The translations under genes and the position numbers were made by a program. Below are positions 38,441-48,034 of a stretch of 64,000 bases of DNA, piece after piece; the first letter of the stretch is position 1, and each line of letters opens with the position of its first letter. The notes beneath the pieces are model-generated. The model did no database searches and was not told where the DNA came from. It saw only the letters and a list, made by a program, of their open reading frames with translations. The DNA is from Coptis chinensis (Eukaryota > Streptophyta > Magnoliopsida > Ranunculales > Ranunculaceae), in assembly GCA_015680905.1 (NCBI GenBank), contig JADFTS010000011.1, forward strand, positions 1 to 64,000, in the 5' to 3' direction.

Positions 38441-38689
38441 ACTCCATTCCGGCGGCGACGGCGGGGGAATGAGCCTCCACGGCCGGAGTTCCAAATTACA
38501 ATTGGGAGCAAGCAACATATCCGTAAGGAATAATACTATTGAGTTCGACAAAAGAGAAATAGAGGGGATGAGGCCCTTTGTGGACGAGATATCGAGTTCC
38601 ATGAGTAAGGGCAAAGGGTATGAGACCCTTGGCGGATACAATGTTGAGTTCTACGAAAGGGAAATGAAAGGGTGAGACTCTGTGGACAT

Positions 38690-39660
38690 TGTAGTGAGTT
38701 CTTACGTGAAGAAGAGAGAGCTATGGCTGGGTTGAGACACTCCACGGACATAGTGCCGAGTTTTCCGAAGGAGAGATGCATGGCGGCTGAGGTGAGACAC
38801 TCCGCGGACATAGTAGTGAGTTCGGTGAAGGAGAGCTTATGGCTGGGCTGAGACACTCCGCGGACATAGTGGCGAGTTTCCGAATGAGAGATGCATGGCA
38901 GCTGAGGTAAGACACTCCGCGGACATATTAGTGAGTTCTGTGAAGGAGAGCTTATGGCTGGGATGAGACACTCCGCGGAAATAGTGGCGAGTTTTCTGAA
39001 GGAAAGATGGTGGCTGAGGTGAGTCACTCCGCGGACATAGTAGTGAGTACTGTGAATGAGAGCTTATGGCGGGGGTGAGACACTCCGTGGACATAGTGGC
39101 GAGTTTTCCGAAGGAGAGATGCATGGCGGCTGAGGTGAGAAACTCCGCGGACATAGTAGTGAGTACGGTGAATGAGAGCTTATGGCGGGGCTAACTCCGT
39201 GGACATAGTGGCGAGTTTTCCGAAGGAGAGATGCATGGCGGCTGAGGTGAGACACTCCGCGGACATAGTGGCGAGTTTTCTGAAGGAAAGATGGTGGCTG
39301 AGGTGAGTCACTCCGCGGACATAGTAGTGAGTACTGTGAATGAGAGCTTATGGCGGGGGTGAGACACTCCGTGGACATAGTGGCGAGTTTTCCGAAGGAG
39401 AGATGCATGGCGGCTGAGGTGAGACACTCCGCGGACATAGTAGTGAGTTCTGTGAAGGAGAGCTTATGGCTGGGCTGAGATACTCCGCGGACAGGGGCGA
39501 GTTTTCTGAAGGAGAGATGGTGGCTGAGGTGAGTCACTCCGCGGACATAGTAGTGAGTACTGTGAATGAGAGCTTATGGCTGGGCTGAGACATTCCGCGG
39601 ACATAGTGGTGAGTTCTCTGAAGGAGAGATGGTGGCTGAGGTGTGACACTCCCAATCGGG
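38690..39660 (+). repeat. Internal tandem array 2 of the LTR element (~59-60 bp units)
   Basis: About sixteen units share GAGACACTCCGCGGACATAG, followed alternately by two half-types: TGGCGAGTTTTCCGAAGGAG then ATGCATGGCGGCTGAGG, or TAGTGAGTTCTGTGAAGGAG then CTTATGGCTGGGCTG. A ~120-bp dimer is therefore a second level of organisation. The long ORFs on the minus strand here come from the repeat period being a multiple of three. Confidence 0.88.
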
Positions 39661-40133
39661 GTAGTGAATTCGGAAGGAGAGCCGGTGGTGGGGAGGCGTT
39701 CCAATCGACATGGTAATGAGTTCTATGTGAAAGGTGTTGGCTGGGTTGAGACACATCGTGGGCATTATATTGAGTTGAAGAGTGAAAGCAAAGGGGATGA
39801 GACCCTTCATGGATATGTTAATGAGGTATATGAATGAGAACCGATGGATTGAGACACTTCACGGACATGATAATTGATGGTGAAGATAGTGCCACGGGAA
39901 AGAGACACTTCGAGGAATGGTAGTGAATTCAATAAGAAGATCTAATAGTAGAAAGAGGATCGAAGACCTTACGATACGATCCAAGAGTTGAGTACATGGA
40001 TATGAACGTCCCGAGGAGAAGAAGGTTGCAAACAGCCTCAAGATAATCTGGGATATCTAGAGTTGAGAGAGACAATGAAGTTTAGAGACTTCCGGGTCCG
40101 TCGTCATCATCACCCGAACTCGAGAGGGGCAAA

Positions 40134-41024
40134 TGTAATGACCATTTTCATAAGATGGGCCATTGTATGTATTGGGCCCGAGAATAAGCCCAAGACCATG
40201 CTAGGCCCCATGAGGTAAACCTAAAGAGGAGACATCGGCCCGGAGAGGAGGAAGAGAGGAGGAGATATCTAGAGCAGGAAGGGAGGAGAGGACGGCCATA
40301 CCATAGGAAACGACGACCAAAGGAGACGACAACCAGATGAGACGACAGTCAGAGAGGAGGAGGAATAGAATGGGAGATCTAGAGAAGAGGAGAAGGGAGA
40401 CGACAGCCAGAGAAGGGAAAAGGAGTAGGGAGATGATGTCCCGAGATGAGAGAGAAGGAGATACCTATAGCAGAGAAGGGGAGCGGCGGCGGCCGAGAGG
40501 AGGAGGAGTAGGGAGATGATGTCCCGAGATGAGGAAGAAGAGAGGAGGAGATATCTATAGCAGAGAAGGGAGAAGACGACGGCCAAAGGATACGACGGTC
40601 AGAGAGGAAGAGGAGTAGGGAGATGATGTCCCAAAATGAGGAGGAAGAGAGGAGGAGATATCTAGAGAGCGAGGAGGAGCTGGAATGAGGAGACAAAAGA
40701 GAGAGAGGAGAATAAAGGAGACAACCCGATGAGATGACGCGTCTAGAGAGGTGGAGAATCCAAGAGAGATGGAAAATATATATATATAGTGGAGAGAGGA
40801 GAGAACTACATCCTTATAATGACATCTTTATTGTACATCCTATCAAAAAGCAACAATTGATCCCTTTTTGATAAGGATTATATCGTAGGGCAAATTAGCA
40901 AACCCAAATGTGGAACTTTGTTCAAAATAGTGTTTTGAAGTCAAATTAGGTGTATTGCTTGCTTTGATAAGGCTAACCAAGGAGTCGAGAATTATAAAAA
41001 TATAAAAAATTGTGAAATAGGTTG

Positions 41025-41029
<5 letters not shown>
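40134..41029 (+). repeat. 3' LTR (896 bp)
   Basis: It matches the 5' LTR through most of its length but is about 109 bp longer. Positions 40806-40940 differ strongly from the corresponding part of the 5' LTR (37045-37110), while both flanks agree closely. Either a local rearrangement or an assembly problem could explain this. Confidence 0.85.

Positions 41030-41077
<48 letters not shown>
41030..41077. repeat. TA microsatellite (~48 bp)
   Basis: An uninterrupted TA run directly follows the 3' LTR. A shorter TA run ends just before the 5' LTR, which suggests insertion into a TA tract. Confidence 0.95.
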
Positions 41078-41080
<3 letters not shown>

Positions 41081-41144
41081 ATGTCAACATTAATAACTAG
41101 ATAAATAAATGAGATGAAACAATAACTTAATATATAAGACTTAC

Positions 41145-41621
41145 CGGTATAATCCAAACAAAGCCACACAAATTGCCTTTAGCGGCTTTCGTCTCAACTG
41201 CGAGGTCTATCCAACGGTAAAGGTACGCCAAGATGGATTGACCCCAGTCATAATCCCACATCCTCTCTACGTCTGAGACAGCGGCCATCGACCCGATGCG
41301 TAAGAAACTATCAGAGTATCCGAATAATACCGCATCAACAAAGTAGAAGAGGAAGGCACGTACATATTCTTGGATCGACTCCTCACCAATATGATAGTCT
41401 TTCGACTTCTCCTTTAGCCTATTCAAGTATCTCGAAGTAAACCAACTTATATTTATAGCTCCTCCCTTAAACTGCTCAGCTGATAATCTCAAGAACCCGT
41501 CTTCCTCATCATCTTCTACCAAATCAAAATCTTCAAAGAAATTCATTGCCGTAGTAAAAACCTCCAAATTTTCTTTAAAAAGAACGACATCTCCATAACC
41601 AATTGGGATATTCGTGAGCAT
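41145..41621 (-). CDS. Plant mobile domain (PMD) protein, isolated exon
   Basis: A 159-codon open exon starts with ATG at 41619-41621 and ends at a consensus donor GTAAGT (41144-41139). Its sequence matches the plant mobile domain (aminotransferase-like, MAIL-type): IEEYVRAFLFY-like (residues about 80-90, here IQEYVRAFLFYFVDAVLFGY), then DVERMWDYDWGQSILAYLYR and a C-terminal GF. PMD proteins occur both as host silencing factors and as coding regions of transposons. No second exon is recognised before the retrotransposon begins 116 bp downstream, so the gene may be interrupted by that insertion (its 3' part could lie beyond 36422) or be a relic. An acidic stretch (VEDDEEDGF) lies near residue 36. 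Confidence 0.65.
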
Positions 41622-42941
41622 TATGAAATCAAAAGGGTAATCCCAAGCTCACCCCATGGGAAATGGAATATGTGGATAGATTTCTACCACCGCTCAATTA
41701 TCCCAAACAACAATGCTTGATCATTTTGTCCCAAATTTGAATTTAAAAAATTCCCAAATGGTGTGGCGGCTATAATGTTGGTAACCGTGACAAAATTAGG
41801 ATCCGTTTTTTATTTCAAACAACGCCACCATGACACAAATATTTGAAAGTGCACAACGTTACTTTCCATAGGTGTATTGCCTATATTACCGCTAATACAA
41901 CAAACTATTCAACACGATATAATTTCAACTCAAATTTTTTTTTTACGCAATGCAACAAATTCAAACTAATTACACAACAACAAACTTGATATAAACTAAC
42001 ATAAATAATAATAATTAACATAAAAAAAATCTAAAACTTACTTGAGACGCCGCCACTCTATTTGCTACGTGTTGGACCGATGTTGACGCTAATGGTGGTG
42101 TTTTGTTTTCTGTCTGATATTAGACTCACCAGACAGGATGTTTCATTCCGTCTCGATAAAAAATCCTCCAGACGGAATCCAACATCCCGTCCGAGATTAT
42201 TTTTCACCTTTGCATTGGGCAGTCTCACCTTGTTTTTCACCAAAACGGTGGAAAAGAGGAGAAATACTACTTACCTAGAGGTGAATATTTGTGACTCGCA
42301 TTGGGAATGCTCGTACGTACACAAATACGACCTAGCCTCCTTTTTGTCTTACTCACCCCAGCTCAATAACCCTGAGGTGTGGTGTCTCGCTAGTTTACTT
42401 TTAACGATGTAATCATGGTGCCGTAATGTGTCAAGGTGGGAATTAACTTGGGAGTCAGTACTGGCATAGGGCCGGGTTGGGGAGCTGTAGATTTGTAATG
42501 GGCTTATTCTTGGGTTCTTTTAAGCCTATGAACTTGACTCCGGATATGGCCGTCATGCCTAGTTCAGTACTTCAGTAGTTTAACTGCCCTGGCGAGTGGT
42601 GAGTCCAATATAATAATGGACGAGAACAAGGACAAGGACATGGACATGAAACAAGAAGATACACGAACATCTTAGGTCAATCAACCATGAATCTTTAAGG
42701 TTAACCGTTTATATAGTTAGATACATAAATTTGATAGTTTATCCAAGAAAAAGAAATCTATCTTTAGTAGGATTTACTTCCTCTTTGAATTAGTGAATAT
42801 ATGTAACAAAAAATAAATTTATATTAGTATTCAAAATTAAATATGAACATCTAACTTAAAATCAATTAGTGATAAATAGACACTGAGTTATCATATAATT
42901 ATAAATCACAAATGTATACTACCACCATGCATAACAAAAAG
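41622..42941. other. Non-coding stretch between the PMD exon and SINE
   Basis: No confident gene. On the minus strand 42243-42058 reads as a 61-codon ORF that could be an upstream PMD-gene exon, since a donor-like GTAAG follows near 42040. It matches no family I know. Confidence 0.35.
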
Positions 42942-43039
42942 ACCATTGGGTGATGATACCAGACGTCAGGGGCTCAAACCCGCCAACACCAAAGAATTAC
43001 TGATCTTGTTTAAAACAAGCTTGCCAATCAAAAAAAAAC
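42942..43039 (+). mobile_element. SINE fragment, plus orientation
   Basis: The stretch resembles the two SINEs at 45306-45536 in the same order: CATTGGGTGATGATACCAGA, then a B-box-like GGGGCTCAAACCCGCC, then TTACTGATCTTGTTTAAAAC, then AAGCTTGCCAATC with a poly-A tail. The A-box end appears truncated. Confidence 0.7.
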
Positions 43040-43365
43040 AGAGACCATTGAATGTGTTTTTGTTCCTAGTAAAATACATAAATACGTATGTCCATTACAA
43101 ACCCAAAACTAGTGGAATCCTCCTCATGCTTTGAGGAACCAAGAGTCAGAGCCTAAATACAACCACAGATGATGGAGATGAAAAATTTTAAACGCCAAAC
43201 ACAGCTAGACATCAACTCACGAGACTTAAAACCAAAAGTTTCTCATGGAGGGGGAAAACCTCAGATCCTGTAAAAAGTTCATTTCCCATGCAACTGAACC
43301 GACTGTTCACAACTGAGCCTTTTTATTTTCACTTACTCAGAACTACGTCTTCGATGCATCAAAGA

Positions 43366-45671
43366 TCAATCAGCTTTCTTGGACTCTTCATCTGTAGTCT
43401 GTCTTTTGTTCGCTGATCCTGTAGCAGATCCTTTGCCCTCGGCAGCCTTGGAATATATTTCATTCCTCTCCATGAAGTATCTCTCAAAGGATCTCGGAAG
43501 GAATTTAGGAATTAGAAATACAAAAAGATTGATAGAGAAATAGACCAAGTCTGCAGTAGCCAAGATCTTGCCAAACCAATACCACACAACATCCTACAAA
43601 ATAATTCGTATATTGCAACGAACTTTATGAGTAACTAAATCCTCTGTTTTCGAATATTCTACCAGAAATAAGATGCAACTTACAACAAAAATTTGGATCA
43701 GTAAAAAATGACAATATGAACAAGATGAAAATAACAACATTTAGTATTGAATATATAGCACTGAAGCTGCTGAACAAGTTTTTACTGAATTTTGATGACT
43801 GTAGATCTCATCATAGGAACAACCAAAGCATACTCATCAGATAGGAGTAACAAAATCAAAGCATACTAAAAAATCCACAATTTGGTTAGAGAAAGTAAAT
43901 AGAGAAGTGTGGAATGTGATCATATCTGATATTTGACAATGGTCCTTCATTTTGGTCATGCTGAACTGGTACCCTGAGTCAAGCCATAACCAATATTCCA
44001 TCCCACAGTGAAAGCGTAAACTTACAAATACAAACTAGTGTGAATATGTGCAAACATGAAAGCATGACTAAGAATTCACAAACTGAACTTGAGTGATGAA
44101 TTCACTCAATAATTAAGCTAATACTCTCTTGAGCACCTATCCTCCATAAGTCATACTTGACAACAATCTGAGACAGTCTCAATAATCAAATACATACTCT
44201 ACTGATTCCTTGTAGAGGTGAAAATGTGCTTGCTCCAAAGCCCTAGGAACCACATGTCCCATGTCCTAAAAGTTTTTCCAATGTTATTAGGGAAACAAAA
44301 TAGATGATCGCGACAAAATTCAATGTAAACTACAATGCAAATTTAATCTGAACTGCCCTGCTCTACCGAAGTACTAAGTTTTGATTGAATTTCCACTTCA
44401 TGCTGTTTTTTAAGAGCCCACGCTAAATCCCCTCAAAGCCCAAATGATCAATCATTATAAGCTCTCCAATCTTTGCTAGTGCCCCAGAATATCCATCGTT
44501 ACATATTTACATGTTCCCCATATTTGCCCTTGGGATTTATGAGTAATTCAAAATCAACTTAACTTCAAGCATTTTAGGTGTTTTGGACATTAATGAAACC
44601 ACCCTAATTGATTGAAAAGAAAATTCTTAATTCTTCAATGAATAGTTTGCATGCTGAATTACAAATACTGGACTATATGAAATTTTGTAGAAAAATTGTC
44701 AAGATATACGTAGCAAAAGAAAGATTGCATAAAAACCATCAGCAAATTCATTTGATGTAAGAAAAATCTGCATTTTCCATAAACTAAGTCCATAGCTACC
44801 AAACAGAAATGTTGAATTACCTTGAAAGGTGCATTTGCTGGCAAAGTCTTGTTAAGCCAAACATCGACAACCCAATCAGCAATCACAAACAATCTTCGAA
44901 CAGTATAAAGAAGCAGTACCAATGCTCTCACAGGTGGCAAAAACAAAGAAAGTCCACTGATTATATTTTCAGTTAAGATCTGAAACGAAAGCAAGAACAG
45001 GTGTGGTGTAGCAGATCTAACCGAATGGTCATCACCTCTAACGAACCCACCCAACACATACGCCAAAGGAAGGAACAAACCTATGGTTGTTCCAAGAATT
45101 ACGTACATCCGAAACAATCTACTCCCATGAAAGATCTCTCGTGCATTAGTACCATGGGAAGGGAAGGCGAAACGAGCTAGGATAATGAGACAAGCGGAAG
45201 TGAAGGCTGGAAACACTATGTCTATAACAGGGACAAGACCACTTACTGCAAATACCATTATGAATGCTACTAGTTGTAATTCAAATACAACGACCCCATT
45301 ACACTTTTTTTTTTTTGGCAAGCCTCTCTTTGATACTGGCGGGGTTCAAGTCGCAAACCTCTGGTATCATCACCCAAAGGTTTTACCGACTTTGCTAGTC
45401 GGCACCTGCAAAAAAAAAAATGTGTGGGCAAGCCTGTTTTTAAAGAGATCAGTAACTCAATTGTGTATAGCGGGTTGCGAACCCCAAACCTCTGGTATTA
45501 TCACCCAAAGGTTTTACCAACTAAGCTAGAAGGCACTTACAATTACACTACCCATTACTGGTTGATCATTTTGTTGATGAAGGTAGCACGGTGGAGATTT
45601 CCATTTGATTTTGGATCGATGGTTTCATCTGGCTCACTTCTTGGAGCCACTGCGACTAATACTCCAGACAT
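43366..45671 (-). CDS. DUF7733-family multi-pass membrane protein gene, 5' part split by SINEs
   Basis: The main exon is open from 45321 to a donor at 44821/44820 (GTAATT), and the last exon runs 43593-43366 after an acceptor TTTGTAG; they join in phase. Together they encode about 240 residues with several hydrophobic segments: VAFIMVFAVSGLV near the start, MYVILGTTIGLFLPLAYVLG, HLFLLSFQILTENIISG, RALVLLLYTVRRLFVIADW and YFSINLFVFLIPKFLP. A charged Lys/Glu tail follows. This order fits plant DUF7733 membrane proteins; the function is unknown. A natural start lies further upstream. The ORF at 45671-45555 begins MSGVLVAVAPRSEPDE and runs to a stop just before the SINE pair. Without the SINEs and one target duplication the two parts are about 17 bp apart but not in the same frame, so an intron or a frame break is needed. 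The gene may be damaged, or it may start inside at 45321. Confidence 0.65.
45306..45405 (-). mobile_element. tRNA-derived SINE, proximal copy
   Basis: On the minus strand it starts GTGCCGACTAGCAAAGTCGG (A-box-like), holds TAAAACCTTTGGGTGATGAT, a B-box-like GACTTGAACCCC, and ends AGAGAGGCTTGCC plus a poly-A tail (45306-45317 on the plus strand). It abuts the distal copy with no gap. The outer target duplication TTACACT-type sequence (45296-45305) is shared with 45540-45549 in 9 of 10 positions. Confidence 0.85.
45406..45536 (-). mobile_element. tRNA-derived SINE, distal copy
   Basis: On the minus strand it starts GTGCCTTCTAGCTTAGTTGG (good A box), contains TAAAACCTTTGGGTGATAAT, a B-box-like GGGTTCGCAACCCGC, then AACAGGCTTGCCCACACA and a T-run. 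It is the same family as 45306-45405 and 42942-43039. Its tail is T-rich rather than A-rich, which is odd next to the poly-A tail of its neighbour. Confidence 0.85.
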
Positions 45672-45767
45672 TTTTTTTCTCTTCTTTCTTTGTGTAATTC
45701 TCCGTTAGAGGATTGACTTCTTTTTCCTTGTTCTTCTGTGTTGGTAGCAATTTTGAAGGGTATTTTG

Positions 45768-45952
45768 CTATGTCACATGGACACACCATATTTCAAAAAT
45801 AATCTGTGTCGGATAAGTATCCACTTGTCCATATCGGACACACATGGACACATATTGTGTGTGATATACCTTAGTTTTTGATATTTCGCCGTGTCAGACA
45901 CTCCATATCTGTGTCGGATATGGACACACGTGTTCGTGTCAATGTAACTTAG
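45768..45952. mobile_element. hAT-type MITE copy A (185 bp)
   Basis: The perfect 8-bp duplication GTATTTTG flanks it (45760-45767 and 45953-45960). Its imperfect TIRs, CTATGTCACATGGACACACC and CTAAGTTACATTGACACGAA, match copy B at 50666-50829. The inside is built of palindromic GTGTCCG/CGGACAC motifs. It lies ~97 bp upstream of the DUF7733 start codon at 45671. Confidence 0.85.
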
Positions 45953-45960
45953 GTATTTTG

Positions 45961-46794
45961 GGAATGATGTGTGAAAAGTTGTTCTTCTTGCATGGAGACA
46001 AATAACCTGGTGAAAACACTTGTAACACTGACCATGCAAAGAGGTTGGTAACATACACGTGCCACGTAAACAACAATAGATGATAAGAAGAAGAAACAGT
46101 ACGAGGTGGTGCCGAGAAACTAACTGAGCTCTGTTTGTGGACTGGTTCCGACCCAAGAGATGTGTTGGTATAACCGGAATAGGTGTCTTTAAACATTGTG
46201 ATTGTAACATTAAACAACTTTCCAATTTATTATTTGTACAAACCAAATTCTCACCTCTGGACGCAAAAAATTTAAAATTGATGCGAAAATTGTTGAACCA
46301 GTAACAGACCACAAGTCCACAAGAATGAATACTGAATACTGGCTAAAAAGCCTCTATTGGCCTCCGGCCTAGAAGATAGACTACTGAAGAGTGGGTTTTT
46401 ACCAGCTTGATCACAAAACCACATGATTCCTATTTCAAGAAATATACCTACCAGAATAACAAAACTGATCGAATCTACTATTATGTGTGATGTGCCATAC
46501 TATTCTACTACTACGAATATCAAATTTCAAGATACGGAGCAGTCACAACCTCACAGGTGACAGGTTGATTGGGAGATACTGTTAGCACTGTGCCCCTCCT
46601 TTCTTTATGATGCGCAAAGCCTACTCAAGATCCCAAATTCCCAACTCCATTGCATCATATATAGAGAACTTAACTCGAGAATAGGTAGGGAACAAATGTA
46701 ACTTCGGTTTTCACCACAGGGCTTTTGAATAGAGGAATGGACATGAATATGTAGCACTCCAGATTTTCTAACATTAGAAACTACCAAAAGAAAA
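45961..46794. other. Intergenic stretch left of the inverted duplication
   Basis: No gene is seen. The ORF at 45773-46312 (minus) is open only because the MITE palindromes translate without stops. The ORF at 46605-46802 has no family resemblance. Confidence 0.5.
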
Positions 46795-47114
46795 CATGAC
46801 ATTTGACATATACAAAGTGAGTTAGGTACTTAGGTCTAGTGATTCCCAAAGGAAGAAAAAAGAGATGTATTTCTTCATGCAGTAAAAGCCCGATTGCAAG
46901 AGATATATACAACTCTCATGAATTAATAACCCTAAACAAGATGAATATGACTGCATTTGTGCATCTAGAAAGGCAATAGAGCATTTAGCCATGCAAGATA
47001 AACAACTACTACCCTCTAAAATACTGTTGTGGAACTTTCAAGTTTAAATGGCAATGCAAAAGCCATCATTCCACAAGCAAGTACAACAGGGCAGAACCCT
47101 CAGTCGCAATGATA

Positions 47115-47522
47115 GTGTTGCTATGTTGCTTAGAAGAGTTTTGTCAATGTAACATCTCACCAGTTGTAGTTGTTCACATGTTCTTCATTGATTCCTCTCC
47201 TCTCAACTTCTTGACAATAGCTATGGTTTCTGCCCCTCCAGATTTTCAGTTGATGTGGAGAGGTAGGTTTCCCTGATTCCCTTAATCAAACCACCAGTAG
47301 TCTATAGTGCAAATAGATTGGATCAGAATGGGAAGAGTTTATCCAACCCAGGGAATTGGACCATTAATGATGGTCCTATAATGATAGATACCTAAATTGA
47401 TACACACACTCTTAACTAAGAGCTCTAACATCCCATTAGAATTAACATAACAAGGCACCTAAACATACAAAAAATTGTCGAATGTAAAAGTGTTTTTTGT
47501 AGTTATCAACAATTATAATACA
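47115..47522 (+). repeat. Triplicated ~408 bp segment, copy 1 (outer left arm)
   Basis: It starts AGTGTTGCTATGTTGCTTAG and ends near ATAATACA. It matches 51221-51628 in direct orientation and 55071-55476 in inverse orientation. No coding sequence. Confidence 0.9.
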
Positions 47523-48034
47523 ATCTTCAAGGCCCACAAGTGGTAGACATAATTTTTGATAGATGAACGATAAGCTCATTAAAATGGAAGAGAGCAAGTG
47601 AAGACCATTAATATGGACAAGAATTGTACAAAGTAACTATGCACACTAGATGGTGAACAAATATCCCTAAGCACGGCTTGAAGTATAGTATTGCATTAGA
47701 TAAGTTCTAATAATAAAAAATATCACATGAAATTGTTGTCACTTTCCAACAAAGAAATATGACAAAAATTCGAAACATATAGAAAAAGATGTAAACACTT
47801 GTATAAGTCTTAAAAGGTCGAGATACATTCATCATCATTACTACCATCTACTCATCAAAAAAGTTAATATCATAAAATAATGTTCTCCATGATATCCAAA
47901 ATCTACAAAGTTACTATACAAACAAAAATATGGGTATGAAATGATTACCACCAATGCCACTCAGAATTCCACAGCTCAGTAACTTGACGAATATATTCCA
48001 ACCTAAAGCACTAGATTAAGGACTTGATTCTTTT

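Larger units (their letters stand above)
36423..41029 (+). mobile_element. Non-autonomous LTR retrotransposon (LARD-like) with internal tandem arrays
   Basis: Two LTRs (36423-37209 and 40134-41029) start TGTAA and end GGTTGCAACA. They enclose 2.9 kb that has a primer-binding-site-like TGGCGCCGTCTGTGGGG (37212-37228) and a purine-rich tract CGAGAGGGGCAAA before the 3' LTR, but no gag, protease, reverse transcriptase or integrase. The PBS type is common in plant Ty3 elements. The element lies between TA microsatellites, with possible 5-bp duplications TACAT and TATAT that are not identical. It must be mobilised by another element's enzymes if it moves at all. All ORFs inside come from GC-rich or GA-rich repeats. 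Confidence 0.85.

Noticed and set aside
38690-39660. CRISPR-like regular repeats
   Set aside because: The units are contiguous tandem repeats with variant halves, without unique spacers, inside a plant retrotransposon.
37695-39810. Overlapping 60-160 codon minus-strand ORFs in the internal arrays
   Set aside because: Repeat periods divisible by three keep all frames open; no conserved domain is present.
42062-42412. 116-codon plus-strand ORF
   Set aside because: No recognisable domain; the opposite strand is at least as plausible as a decayed exon near the PMD gene.
45406-45536. tRNA gene
   Set aside because: A- and B-box-like motifs are present but no full cloverleaf or anticodon arm can be drawn; a repeat in tandem with shared 3' body fits a SINE.
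45773-46312. 179-codon minus-strand ORF
   Set aside because: Half of it is the MITE palindromes, whose translation is stop-poor; the rest has no family resemblance.
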